Of a DNA stretch of 33,503 bases, positions 1 through 9,900 are shown piece after piece. The notes below the pieces were generated by a model. That model searched no databases. It saw nothing but the letters and a program-made list of their open reading frames with translations, and was not told the DNA's origin. Each line of letters starts with the position of its first letter. The first letter of the stretch is position 1. The DNA is from Actinomyces sp. (GTDB lineage: Bacteria; Actinomycetota; Actinomycetes; Actinomycetales; Actinomycetaceae): contig NZ_JAUMUL010000028.1 in NCBI RefSeq assembly GCF_030530635.1, forward strand, positions 7,065 to 40,567, given 5' to 3'. Position numbers and translations under genes: made by a program.

Positions 1-140
1 CCCCCGGATGAGAGGCCGGGCGCGGCCCGGCCCCCCGCCCCCCCCGGGGGGGGGCGCGCCCCGGCTGTGGGGGACGGGGGGGGGGCCCACCACCGGGGGA
101 CCGCGCCCAGGAACCGGGTTTCTCGACGTCCTGGCGCCGC
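1..140. other. Gene-free GC-homopolymer stretch at the window edge
   Basis: This stretch lies downstream of the mmsA stop codon. It consists largely of runs of C and G, including runs of eight to ten identical bases, and has no convincing coding potential on either strand. A transcription terminator for the inositol operon would be expected here, but no clean hairpin can be trusted in such sequence. It resembles the stretch at 28881-29031 and may be a low-quality consensus rather than real sequence. Confidence 0.5.
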
Positions 141-1661
<1,521 letters not shown>

Positions 1662-1717
1662 TGCTGACTCCTTCTTGTGTGCTTGTCAGGCTGGTTCAGG
1701 TACTTGGTGCCCCACGG

Positions 1718-3625
1718 TCACAGGTAGTGACGCTGCGGCTTGCGGTCCTCGACGTACCGCTCGTAGGCCTGCTGGGTGGACTCCAGGTTGGAGATGCCGG
1801 GGACCGCCACATCCCACCAGGAGGAGGCAGGCGGGTTCGGGCCGTAGAGGTCGGTCTCGATGTGGATCATGGCGGCCTCATCCCCGGCGTGGGCCTGGGC
1901 GTAGGCCTCCTTGAACTCCGCGATCGTGGCGACCCGGTAGACCTTCAGACCCCAGGACTCGGCATTCGCGGCGATATCCACGCCGGCGATCCGGTCCTCG
2001 TCCTGCAGGTGCCCACCCGGGCCACGCCGGCGGTACTTGGTGCCGAAGCGCTGAGAGCCGCGGGACTCGGACAGGGAGCCGATGGAGGCGAAGCCATAGT
2101 TCTGCAGCAGCACGTAGATGACCTTGACGCCCTCCTGCGCCACGGTGGCCAGTTCCATGGGGAGCATCTGGTAGGTGCCGTCACCGACGATGGAGACGAC
2201 CTCGCTGTCGGGCCGGGCCAGCTTGACGCCCAGTGCGGCCGGAATCTCGTAGCCCATGCAGGAGAAGGCGTACTCCACGTGGTACTGAGTGGGGGTGCGG
2301 GCCTGCCAGAGGGCCTGGAGATCGCCCGGCATGGAGCCGGCGGCGTTAATGACCACGTCCTCGTCGCCGAGCAGCTCGTTGAGGGCGCCGAAGACCTCGG
2401 TCTGCGCCGGCAGCGGAGTGTGGCCCAGGTGGTAGCACTTGTCGGTGGCGGCGAACCAGGCCTCGCGCTCGCGAGTGATCTCCTCGGTGTAGGCGGCCTC
2501 CACATGGTAGTCGGCCAGGGCCTCGGTGAGGGCCACGAGCGCCTCACGGGCGTCGGACACCACCATTTCGGCGCTCTGCTTGGCGGCGTCGAAGGCGGCG
2601 ACGTTGACGTTGACGAATTTGACGTCGGGGTTCTTGAACTGGGTCTTGGAGGCGGTGGTGAAGTCGGAGTAGCGGGTGCCTACGCCGATGATCAGGTCGG
2701 CCTTGTCCGCCAGGTGGTTGCCGGAGTCGCCGCCGGTGGAGCCGACGCCGCCGACGGCGCAGGGGTGGTCGAAGTTGATGGCGCCCTTGCCGGCCTGGGT
2801 GTCGGCCACCGGGATGCCGGTGGCGGTGGCGAAGGCGCGCAGCTGCTCGGAGGCCTCGGAGTAGATGGCTCCACCGCCGGCGATCACCAGAGGCCGCTTG
2901 GCGGCTCGGATCAGGGCTACGGCGCGCTCCAGGGCGGCCGGCTCGGGCACCGGGCGGCGCACGTGCCACACCCGCTTGCGGAAGAACTCGATCGGCCAGT
3001 CGTGAGCCTCGGCCTGCACGTCCTGCGGCATGGCGATGGTGACCGCGCCGGTTTCGGCGGGGTCGGTGAGCACGCGCATGGCGCTGAGCAAAGACGGAAT
3101 GAGTTGCTCGGGCCGGTTGATGCGGTCAAAGAACCGGGACACGGGCCGGAAGGCGTCGTTGACGGTGACATCCAGCGTGGTCGGGTCCTCCAGCTGCTGG
3201 AGCACCGGATCGGGCACGCGGGTGGCGAACTGGTCGGAGGGGAACAGCAGCACGGGCAGGCGGTTGGTGGTGGCCAGGGCGGCGCCGGTGACCATGTTGA
3301 GCGAGCCCGGACCGATGGAGGCGGTGCACATGTAGGTCTGCAGCCGGTTCTTGGTCTTGGCGAAGGCCGCCGCCGCGTGCACCTGCCCCTGCTCGTTGCG
3401 GGGCATGATGTAGGGCATGGGCTCCTCGCCCTCCAGCGGGGCCACCTCGTTCTGCAGCAGCGCCTGGCCGATACCGGCCACGTTGCCGTGGCCGAAGATG
3501 CCGAAGGCTCCGGCGATCAAACGCTGCTCGACGCCGTCGCGCTCGGAGTACTGCTTGGACAGGAAACGGATGGTGGCCTGGGCGACGGTCAGGCGGATGG
3601 TGCCCGCGTAGGCTTCATTGCTCAT
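1718..3625 (-). CDS. iolD: 3D-(3,5/4)-trihydroxycyclohexane-1,2-dione hydrolase (IolD)
   Basis: A thiamine-diphosphate-dependent ring-opening enzyme of 635 residues, the usual IolD size. It hydrolyses the diketone produced by IolE to 5-deoxy-glucuronate. The acetolactate-synthase-like fold is visible in order. The N-terminal pyrimidine-binding domain carries the cofactor-activating glutamate E78 in NEQG. A central domain spans about 220-370. The C-terminal pyrophosphate-binding domain has GDG at 481-483 and the paired Asn at 509. It lies between iolB and mmsA in the same orientation, 66 nt after iolB. Its ribosome site is weak (AGAGAAAAC before ATG). The related acetolactate synthases lack this length and context, so the assignment is firm. 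Confidence 0.95.
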   Translation of the reverse strand: MSNEAYAGTIRLTVAQATIRFLSKQYSERDGVEQRLIAGAFGIFGHGNVAGIGQALLQNEVAPLEGEEPMPYIMPRNEQGQVHAAAAFAKTKNRLQTYMCTASIGPGSLNMVTGAALATTNRLPVLLFPSDQFATRVPDPVLQQLEDPTTLDVTVNDAFRPVSRFFDRINRPEQLIPSLLSAMRVLTDPAETGAVTIAMPQDVQAEAHDWPIEFFRKRVWHVRRPVPEPAALERAVALIRAAKRPLVIAGGGAIYSEASEQLRAFATATGIPVADTQAGKGAINFDHPCAVGGVGSTGGDSGNHLADKADLIIGVGTRYSDFTTASKTQFKNPDVKFVNVNVAAFDAAKQSAEMVVSDAREALVALTEALADYHVEAAYTEEITREREAWFAATDKCYHLGHTPLPAQTEVFGALNELLGDEDVVINAAGSMPGDLQALWQARTPTQYHVEYAFSCMGYEIPAALGVKLARPDSEVVSIVGDGTYQMLPMELATVAQEGVKVIYVLLQNYGFASIGSLSESRGSQRFGTKYRRRGPGGHLQDEDRIAGVDIAANAESWGLKVYRVATIAEFKEAYAQAHAGDEAAMIHIETDLYGPNPPASSWWDVAVPGISNLESTQQAYERYVEDRKPQRHYL

Positions 3626-3691
3626 GTGTTTTCTCTATCTCTGTGCTGGTCTGGGTTGGAAGAGGTGGCTACGGATTGGTGGGTTTGAACG

Positions 3692-4579
3692 TCAGTGGGT
3701 CATGGGCAGCCGAGGATCGATCTCCTGGTCCTCCCAGGTGCCGCGGATCCAGTGGTGGGCGGGGTCGTCGGGGGCGAGCCAGACCAGATCCTCGGCCGGG
3801 CCGGCCATCACGTTGAGGTAGTACATGTCGTACCCGGGAGCGGCCACGCACGGGCCGTGATAGCCGTAGGGAACCAGGGCGACGTCCCCCTGACGGACCT
3901 CGGTGCACAGATCGATGGGGCGCTCCGGACTGGAGGCGTAGGTGCGGTGCAGTCCGAAGCCGGGGGTGCCGTCGGGGGCGTTGCGGATCTCGAAGTAGTA
4001 GATCTCCTCGAGTTCGCGTTCGTCGGCAGAGGCGACGTCGTGCTTGTGGGCCGGGTAGGAGGACCAGTTGCCGCCGGGGGTGAGCACCTCGCAGCACAGC
4101 AGGTGCGAGGTGGCCACACCGTTGTTCAGGGCGTAGTTGTTCACCTGCCGGGAGCAGTCCCCGGCGCCGCGCAGGTCGGTGCGCACCTGCTCGCGGCCGT
4201 AGTAGGCCACCGGCAGGTCGCGGGCGGCCACGGCCGCCGGCAGGGCGAAGCGACCGCACCCATGGGAGGTGAGAGTGAAGGTCTTGCCACGAGGCACGTA
4301 CAGGTAGTCGGTGACCTCCTCGAACACTCCGGTGCGGCCCGCGAGCTCATAGGACTGCCCGTCCACCAGCACTGTGGCCGAGCCCTCCAGCGGGAGCACC
4401 AGCAGTTCACTGTCACCGGTTTCCAAGGTGGTTGAGCGCTCGGGGGCGAGCACGCACACGCGCAGCCCGGAGTAGGTCCAGCCGGCACGGGCGGGGGATA
4501 CGTCCACAGTCAGTGTGTCATGGCCGGAGGAGCCGGCGGGCACGTAGATGTCGGATGCGTGTGGGGTGGCGTCGTTCAT
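3692..4579 (-). CDS. iolB: 5-deoxy-glucuronate isomerase (IolB)
   Basis: A cytosolic two-cupin isomerase of 295 residues that converts 5-deoxy-glucuronate to 2-deoxy-5-keto-gluconate, the step after IolD. The family pattern is visible: an N-terminal cupin half with VPRGKTFTLTS (about 96-106) and a C-terminal half containing the metal-ligand cluster HKH at 178-180 and glutamates at 191-192 (EEIYYFE). The gene starts inside the stop codon of the upstream aldolase (ATGA, 4-nt overlap at 4576-4579), which implies translational coupling. It is followed by iolD. Length and order are ordinary for actinobacterial inositol operons. Confidence 0.94.
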   Translation of the reverse strand: MNDATPHASDIYVPAGSSGHDTLTVDVSPARAGWTYSGLRVCVLAPERSTTLETGDSELLVLPLEGSATVLVDGQSYELAGRTGVFEEVTDYLYVPRGKTFTLTSHGCGRFALPAAVAARDLPVAYYGREQVRTDLRGAGDCSRQVNNYALNNGVATSHLLCCEVLTPGGNWSSYPAHKHDVASADERELEEIYYFEIRNAPDGTPGFGLHRTYASSPERPIDLCTEVRQGDVALVPYGYHGPCVAAPGYDMYYLNVMAGPAEDLVWLAPDDPAHHWIRGTWEDQEIDPRLPMTH

Positions 4580-5472
4580 GAGAGCAGTCCTACGGTGTTG
4601 TCGACAGCGGCGGCTACGTCGTCGTCTGGGGGGTACAGGAGGGAACGGCCGATGACCAGTCCCTTGACGGTGGGCAGGGCGAGAGCCCGGGCCCAGGATT
4701 CCCGGGCGGCATCGGCGTCCGGGGAAACGGCCCCACCCAGGATGAGGGCGGGGAGTGTGGAGGCCTCCATGACCCGTTCCATGTCCTCGACCGCGGGCAG
4801 TTTCAGCCAGGTGTACGCGGAGGTGCGGCCCAGGCCTGAGGCGATGGCCATGGACTTCATTACGGCGTCGGGACGCAGGTCGTTGACCAGGCGACCGGAG
4901 GACCAGCGGGAGATGAACGGCTCGACCATGGCCATGACCCCGCGCTCGGCCAGGGCGTCAACCGCCGCGGCGCAGGCGGCAATGGTGTTCGCGGTGGCCG
5001 GATCGGAGTAGTTCAGTCGCAGCAGCATCTTGCCGCCGTCCAGGCCGGCGCCCACCACTCCGGCCGCGTCGTAGCCGGTGAAGCGGTCGTCCATCTCGAA
5101 GGCGGCACCGGCCAGGCCGCCGCGGTTCATGGAGCCGTAGACGAGCTTGCCGTCCAGGGCGCCCAGTAGCGCCAGATCCTCGATCAGATCGGCGGTGCCG
5201 AGGAAGCCGTTGACACCGGGACGCGAAAGCGCGGTAATGCAGCGGGCGAGCACCTGCTCCCGAGAGGCCATGGCCATGGGATCGGCTCCGGCCGCAAGCG
5301 CCCCGCGGGCCGGGTGGTCGCAGGCGATGATCATGAGCTTCCCATCAGCTTCGGGCAGCGTGCCACGGGGGCGATCGGCCAGCACCCGGGCGATCAGACC
5401 CGGCTCGTGGGCACGAATCCGAATGACCCGGTCGGTCAACGGGGTGTTCGATCTGCTGGATTCCACCGACAT
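4576..5472 (-). CDS. (Beta/alpha)8 class I-like aldolase of the inositol operon (Cgl0159-like)
   Basis: A 298-residue TIM-barrel protein between iolC and iolB. The sequence shows IACDHPARG at 49-57, GGKMLLRLNY with Lys149, and TWLKLP with Lys224. The last is a plausible Schiff-base lysine in a class I aldolase. The likely role is cleavage of 2-deoxy-5-keto-gluconate 6-phosphate to dihydroxyacetone phosphate and malonate semialdehyde, the job done by the class II aldolase IolJ in Bacillus. No IolJ-type gene is present here. From memory, a relative sits in the Corynebacterium glutamicum inositol cluster; the exact reaction is inferred from position. The ATG follows a GGGGGAG site within the tail of iolC and lies 12 nt after the iolC stop. 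The stop overlaps the iolB start. Confidence 0.8.
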   Translation of the reverse strand: MSVESSRSNTPLTDRVIRIRAHEPGLIARVLADRPRGTLPEADGKLMIIACDHPARGALAAGADPMAMASREQVLARCITALSRPGVNGFLGTADLIEDLALLGALDGKLVYGSMNRGGLAGAAFEMDDRFTGYDAAGVVGAGLDGGKMLLRLNYSDPATANTIAACAAAVDALAERGVMAMVEPFISRWSSGRLVNDLRPDAVMKSMAIASGLGRTSAYTWLKLPAVEDMERVMEASTLPALILGGAVSPDADAARESWARALALPTVKGLVIGRSLLYPPDDDVAAAVDNTVGLLS

Positions 5473-5484
5473 GTGCTCTCCCCC

Positions 5485-6474
5485 TCACAGATCCTTCAGT
5501 GCGGGCACCAGCTCGCGATGAGTGCGCATCAGGGCGAGCAGTTCCGGCTCGGTGGGCATCGCGGTGGAGCACTCCAGGCGGGAGGAGACGATTGCGCCGG
5601 CGTTGGAGGCGGCGAAGATCGTCTTCTCCAGTGACCACCCGGACAGCAGACCGTGGCAGACGGCGCCGCCGAAGGCGTCACCGGCACCCAGACCGTTCTT
5701 GGTGACGACCGGGGTAGCGGGAATCTCGACCCGCTCATTGCGCGTCTTGGCGAGTGTGCCCTCCAGGCCCTGCTTGACGATGGCCAGTTCGACTCCGGCT
5801 TGAAGCAGGGCGTCGGCGGCCCGATCGGGTTCGGTCTCGCCGACGGCGACGCGGCACTCCTCGCGATTGCCGATGGCCACGGTGACCTTGGGCAGGGCGG
5901 CGGCGACCTCCCGGTGGGCGGTGGCCTCGTCATCCCAGAACATGGCGCGGTAGTCGAGGTCGATGATGGTGTGCTGCTTGCGTCCCCGTAGGTCCAGGGC
6001 GGCGTGGTGGGCGGCGCGCGAGGACTCCTTGCTGAGCCCGGTGGCGGAGATCCAGAAGATCTTGGCCTCGCGCACGGCGTCGCCCGGGATGTCGTCCTCG
6101 GTCAGCTCCAGATCCGGCGCGGAGGGCTCACGGTAGAAGTACAGGGGGAAGTTGTCCGGGGGGAAGATCTCGCAGAAGGTGACCGGGGTGTTGAAGTCGG
6201 ACTTGGTGACTGCGTAATCGTCGTACACGCCCAGCCTGCGCATCTCCGAGCAGACGAAGCGGCCGAAGGGGTCATCGCCCACTCCGGTGATCACCGCGCA
6301 GCGGTGGCGGTAGCGTGCCGCGGCCACGGCCACATTCGTGGGACTGCCGCCCAGGAACTTGCCGAAGCTCTCCACGTTCTCCAGGCCGACGCCGACCTGG
6401 AGGGGGTAGATGTCGATTCCGCAGCGCCCGATCGTAAGAACATCGAGTGGCGGCGTGCTGGACGCAGCGGTCAT
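5485..6474 (-). CDS. iolC: 5-dehydro-2-deoxygluconokinase (IolC), PfkB family
   Basis: A PfkB/ribokinase-family sugar kinase of 329 residues that phosphorylates 2-deoxy-5-keto-gluconate with ATP. The N-terminal PfkB signature reads GGSPTNVAVAAARY at 42-55. The C-terminal signature NGLGAGDAFGG (260-270) contains the catalytic base Asp266. It is the first gene of the five-gene minus-strand operon. The ATG is preceded by GGGAGG, a good ribosome site, and the promoter region with its dyad operator lies about 85-120 nt upstream. Other PfkB kinases share the fold; the gene order makes IolC the best call. The DUF2090-type domain fused to IolC in some bacteria is absent here, and the separate aldolase next door may fill that role. 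Confidence 0.92.
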   Translation of the reverse strand: MTAASSTPPLDVLTIGRCGIDIYPLQVGVGLENVESFGKFLGGSPTNVAVAAARYRHRCAVITGVGDDPFGRFVCSEMRRLGVYDDYAVTKSDFNTPVTFCEIFPPDNFPLYFYREPSAPDLELTEDDIPGDAVREAKIFWISATGLSKESSRAAHHAALDLRGRKQHTIIDLDYRAMFWDDEATAHREVAAALPKVTVAIGNREECRVAVGETEPDRAADALLQAGVELAIVKQGLEGTLAKTRNERVEIPATPVVTKNGLGAGDAFGGAVCHGLLSGWSLEKTIFAASNAGAIVSSRLECSTAMPTEPELLALMRTHRELVPALKDL

Positions 6475-6534
6475 GGTGGGGCCTCCCTTTCCACATCATC
6501 GGGGGCGGGGCGCCCACGAGGGCCCGCCATGAGA

Positions 6535-6595
6535 AGCGTGCCTCACAACCCGCCCCCAGTCAAGAGGTTTGTCCGAACAAACTTCTGTGGGATGG
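6535..6595 (-). promoter_or_regulatory. Promoter and dyad operator of the iolC operon
   Basis: Read on the minus strand, this site has CCATCCCACA (6595-6586), the dyad TTTGT-CGGA-like centre-ACAAA (6581-6568), and a -35 element TTGACT (6563-6558), with 4 nt between operator and -35. The -10 at about 6540-6535 (CACGCT) is poor. The same arrangement recurs before the transaldolase gene, which supports a shared regulator, most likely the adjacent GntR protein. The remaining gap from 6596 to 6744 shows only a weak possible -10 (TAGCAT, 6707-6712) for gntR. Confidence 0.65.
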
Positions 6596-6744
6596 ACTGT
6601 CGCACACCGCCGCCAGAGCCTCCGCAACACCCGGCAGGAGCGTATTCGCGACGCAAACGAGTCGAAGTCAACGTTTATTCGCGCACTCGCGGACGCGCCG
6701 GCGCCGTAGCATATGTCTATCGATCACCCATTCAGAGAGCCCAC

Positions 6745-7491
6745 ATGTCGGACACCCCGTTCCAGCCAGAGGTCGTCATCGACCGGTCCAGCGAACTTCC
6801 GCTGTACGCGCAGATAGCGGAGGCACTCGGCGCGCTTATCCTGGAAGGTGCCCTTGAGCCCGGCACCCGCATTGAGGACGAGGTCTCCATGGCGCGACGG
6901 CTGCAGGTCTCCCGCCCCACTGCCCGCCAGGCATTGCAGTCACTGGCAGACCGCGGACTGGTCTCCCGGCGCCGTGGCGCCGGGACGGTGGTCGCCTCCC
7001 CGCACGTACGCCGCCCCATGGAACTGTCTAGCCTGCTGTCGGACCTGAAGGCCGCCGGCCACACCGTGTCCACCGAACTGCTGGAGTACAGCACACACTC
7101 GGCCGGGGAGGAGGAGGCCGAGCACCTGGAGGTCACCCCCGGCACCCCAGTCACGCACATACGCCGCCTACGCAGCGCCGACGGCGAGCCGATCGCCGTG
7201 ATGGACAATCTGCTGCCGGCCTCGATCGCCCCCTCCCGAGAGGAGTTGGAGCGCGCCGGCCTATACGAACTGCTGCGCGGGCGCGGGATTGTGCCCGCCA
7301 CCGCCAAGCAGGTGATCGGCGCACGCAATGCCACCGCCAAGGAGGCGGATGCACTGCACGAACGGCGTCGCACCGCACTGCTGACCGCCAAGCGCACCAC
7401 CTACGACGCCGCGGGGCGCGTGATCGAGTACGGCGACCACATCTATCGCGCCTCGCGCTACTCCTTCGAGACCTCCCTGTTCACCGGCTGA
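6745..7491 (+). CDS. GntR-family transcriptional regulator with UTRA effector domain
   Basis: A DNA-binding regulator of 248 residues. A GntR winged helix-turn-helix covers about 18-85, with the recognition region SRPTARQALQSLADRGLV (56-73) followed by the wing RRRGAGTVVAS. A UTRA ligand domain covers about 95-240 and ends in the typical DHIYRASRYSFE. It lies between the two inositol transcription units, divergent from iolC and co-oriented with the transaldolase gene, so it is the natural candidate for controlling both through the shared TTTGT-N4-ACAAA dyads. The effector, perhaps an inositol catabolite, is unknown. The chosen ATG is the first Met before the conserved start; its ribosome site (AGAGAG) is weak. 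An earlier in-frame start would run into the divergent promoter and is unlikely. Confidence 0.9.
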   Translation: MSDTPFQPEVVIDRSSELPLYAQIAEALGALILEGALEPGTRIEDEVSMARRLQVSRPTARQALQSLADRGLVSRRRGAGTVVASPHVRRPMELSSLLSDLKAAGHTVSTELLEYSTHSAGEEEAEHLEVTPGTPVTHIRRLRSADGEPIAVMDNLLPASIAPSREELERAGLYELLRGRGIVPATAKQVIGARNATAKEADALHERRRTALLTAKRTTYDAAGRVIEYGDHIYRASRYSFETSLFTG

Positions 7492-7604
7492 CCACGTTCA
7501 CCCACGTTCGTCGGCCGACCACACGTCACGCCGACCCCCCCCCCGCCCCGTCGGCCACGCCGCCCACAAGCCCCAGACATCCGCAGCGCCCGGAGTCAAC
7601 AGGA

Positions 7605-7663
7605 CCATCCCACAAATTTGTCAGTACAAACTCTTGACAGCGAGGCCCGCCCAGCGCTTGAAT
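7605..7663 (+). promoter_or_regulatory. Promoter and dyad operator of the transaldolase-iolG operon
   Basis: The block reads CCATCCCACA (7605-7614), then the dyad TTTGTCAGTACAAA (7617-7630), then -35 TTGACA (7634-7639), an 18-nt spacer and -10 TTGAAT (7658-7663, four of six matches). It is the plus-strand counterpart of the iolC promoter module at 6535-6595. The leader would be about 58 nt. The rest of the 7492-7727 gap holds a C-run near 7538-7550 and nothing else recognisable. Confidence 0.72.
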
Positions 7664-7727
7664 TGGCCTACCTGGCCACGCAGCCGAAGACGCCGGTGGC
7701 CCTCGCAAATCATCCAGGAGCACGCCG

Positions 7728-8804
7728 ATGAGCACTGATTACACCCCCGGCCCCCTTCTTGAGGCCGCCCGCACCACCCCGACCGCCCTGTGGAACGACT
7801 CCGCCGACCCCGACGAGTTGAGCCAGTCCATATCCTTCGGCGGTGTGGGCGCCACCTGCAACCCGACGATCGCCTACACCTGCATCAACCAGAAGAAGGA
7901 GCGCTGGCTCCCCCGCATCGCCGAACTCGCCGAGGAGATGCCCGAGGCCAGCGAGTCCGAGATCGGTTGGCAGGTGGTGCGCGAACTCAGTATCGACGCG
8001 GCCAAGCTGCTGGAACCGATCTTCGAGGAGCACAAGGGCCGCAACGGCCGCCTGTCAATGCAGACCGACCCGCGTCTGGCCCGCTCCGCCAAGGCGCTGG
8101 CCGATCAGGCCGAGGAGTTCTCCAAGCTCGCCAAGAACATCATCGTCAAGATTCCCGCCACCGCCACCGGCATCAAGGCCATTGAGGACGCCACCTACCG
8201 GGGCGTGTCCGTCAACGTGACAGTGTCCTTCTCGGTGCCGCAGGCCGTCACCGCCGGCGAGGCGATCGAGCGTGGGCTCAAGCGCCGCGAGGCCGAGGGC
8301 AAGGACACCTCCACCATGGGCCCCGTCGTCACCCTCATGGGCGGTCGCCTGGACGACTGGCTGAAGATCGTCGCCAAGCGGGACAACCTGTTCATCGACC
8401 CGGGCCACCTGGAATGGGGCGGTGTGGCGGCACTCAAGCGCGCCTACCAGGAATTCCAGTCCCGCGGCCTGCGCGCCCGCGTCCTGTCCGCAGCCTTCCG
8501 CAATGTCATGCACTGGTCCGAGCTGGTCGGGGGCGACCTGGTGGTCTCCCCGCCCTTCAAGTGGCAGAAGCTCATCAACGACTCCGGCTACAAGGTTGAG
8601 CCCCGGATCGACGTGCCCGTCGCCCCGGAGATCATGAAGACACTGATGTCGATCCCAGAGTTCGTGCGCGCCTACGAGCCCGACGGCATGACCCCGGAGG
8701 AGTTCGACTCCTACGGCGCCACTCGCCGCACCCTGCGAGGCTTCCTCCAGGCCGACGCCGATCTGGACGCCCTGGTGCGCGACGTCATCATGCCCCAGCC
8801 GTGA
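7728..8804 (+). CDS. Transaldolase-family protein in the inositol cluster
   Basis: A class I transaldolase-fold protein of 358 residues. Visible family motifs are LWNDSADPDELSQSI (21-35), TCNPTI (43-48, the TSNPS-like motif), a strand with TDPRLA (113-118), and IIVKIPAT (138-145) with the Schiff-base lysine Lys141. Then come VNVTVSF (162-168) and a C-terminal PPFKWQ. It starts at an ATG 7 nt after AGGAG and is followed 28 nt later by iolG, so the two are probably one transcript under the dyad operator shared with the iolC operon. A general pentose-phosphate transaldolase would not need this regulation. A dedicated role in carbon flow from a cyclitol is therefore likely, but the substrate is unknown. 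Confidence 0.85.
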   Translation: MSTDYTPGPLLEAARTTPTALWNDSADPDELSQSISFGGVGATCNPTIAYTCINQKKERWLPRIAELAEEMPEASESEIGWQVVRELSIDAAKLLEPIFEEHKGRNGRLSMQTDPRLARSAKALADQAEEFSKLAKNIIVKIPATATGIKAIEDATYRGVSVNVTVSFSVPQAVTAGEAIERGLKRREAEGKDTSTMGPVVTLMGGRLDDWLKIVAKRDNLFIDPGHLEWGGVAALKRAYQEFQSRGLRARVLSAAFRNVMHWSELVGGDLVVSPPFKWQKLINDSGYKVEPRIDVPVAPEIMKTLMSIPEFVRAYEPDGMTPEEFDSYGATRRTLRGFLQADADLDALVRDVIMPQP

Positions 8805-8832
8805 GTTGCGAGTGAGGATAGGAGTTCTTGAA

Positions 8833-9822
8833 ATGCTGAACATTGCCATCATCGGTGCCGGTCGCATCGGCCACGTCCACGCCGGCACCGTCGCCGCCCA
8901 CCCGCAGGCCAAACTCACACTGGTGTGCGACCCCTTCGGCGACGCCGCACAGACATTGGCCTCCCAGCACGGAGCCCGCTCCTGCAAGGATGCCGAAGAG
9001 GTCTTCACCGACCCGGAGGTCGACGCCGTCGTCGTCGGTTCACCCACACCGCTGCACATCCCCCACTTGCTGGCGGCCGCCAAGGCCGGCAAGGCAGTCC
9101 TGTGCGAGAAGCCGATCGCCCTGGACATGAAGGACGTCGACGCCGCCCGCTCCGAACTGGACGCCGTCACCACCCCGGTCATGTTCGGCTTCAACCGCCG
9201 CTTCGACCCCTCCTTCGCGGCCGTCCACGCCGCGGTGCAGGAGGGAAGGATCGGGCGGCTGGAGCAGCTGACCATCATCTCCCGCGATCCGGCGGCCCCG
9301 CCCGCCGAGTACATCAAGGTCTCCGGCGGCATCTTCCGCGACATGACCATTCACGACTTCGACACGGCCCGCTTCTTCCTGGGGGACATCGTCGAGGTCC
9401 ACGCCGTGGGGCAGCACCTGGACCCGGCCATCGCCGAGACCGGCGACTTCGACGCCGCCGTCGTCACACTGAAGGCGGCCAGCGGCGCGGTGGCAACGAT
9501 CATCAACAACCGCCACTGCGCTTCCGGCTATGACCAGCGCCTGGAGGCCTCGGGCCGGGACGGCGCCCTGCTGGCGGAGAACATTCGTGCCCACACGGTG
9601 CGCCTTTCCAATGCCGAGGTCACCGATGCTCAGGAGCCCTATCTGGACTTCTTCCTGGAGCGCTACGCCGACGCCTACCGCCTGGAGCTGTCCGCCTTCA
9701 TCGAGGCGGTCGAGACGGGCACCACTCCCCCGACCGGCATCGCCGACGCGATCGCCGCGCTGCGCCTGGCCGAGGCCGCCACCGAATCCGCCAACACCGG
9801 CAACCCGGTCCGTCTCGACTGA
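8833..9822 (+). CDS. iolG: Inositol 2-dehydrogenase (IolG), Gfo/Idh/MocA family
   Basis: A NAD-dependent dehydrogenase of 329 residues that oxidises myo-inositol to scyllo-inosose, the first step of the pathway. The Rossmann motif GAGRIG is at 8-13. The EKP motif at 92-94 provides the catalytic lysine, and Asp170 and His174 in RDMTIHDFD form the rest of the catalytic set. The ATG at 8833 is preferred over an in-frame start 27 nt earlier because AGGAG lies 8 nt before it and the Rossmann fold begins at once (MLNIAIIG). It is second in the operon after the transaldolase-family gene. The Gfo/Idh family is broad, so a related cyclitol or sugar substrate is possible; the motifs and context favour inositol. 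Confidence 0.9.
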   Translation: MLNIAIIGAGRIGHVHAGTVAAHPQAKLTLVCDPFGDAAQTLASQHGARSCKDAEEVFTDPEVDAVVVGSPTPLHIPHLLAAAKAGKAVLCEKPIALDMKDVDAARSELDAVTTPVMFGFNRRFDPSFAAVHAAVQEGRIGRLEQLTIISRDPAAPPAEYIKVSGGIFRDMTIHDFDTARFFLGDIVEVHAVGQHLDPAIAETGDFDAAVVTLKAASGAVATIINNRHCASGYDQRLEASGRDGALLAENIRAHTVRLSNAEVTDAQEPYLDFFLERYADAYRLELSAFIEAVETGTTPPTGIADAIAALRLAEAATESANTGNPVRLD

Positions 9823-9861
9823 CGTCCCGGCGTACAGCGCCACCGACTTACGTCACGCTCC

Positions 9862-9900
9862 GCTTGACCCGGCCGTCCCTCGCGGACCGCCGGGTCAAGC
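9862..9900. terminator. Bidirectional hairpin terminator between iolG and lacI
   Basis: Arms 9862-9878 and 9884-9900 pair at 16 of 17 positions around a 5-nt loop. The outer 11 bp (GCTTGACCCGG / CCGGGTCAAGC) are perfect. The right arm overlaps the stop codon of the convergent LacI gene (9895-9897). There is no T-tract on either strand, so strength is uncertain, but the position between convergent genes supports a shared terminator. Confidence 0.7.

Noticed and set aside
6004..6744. N-terminal extension of the GntR regulator
   Set aside because: The frame is open far upstream but is antisense to iolC and crosses the promoter region; the GntR fold begins only after 6745.
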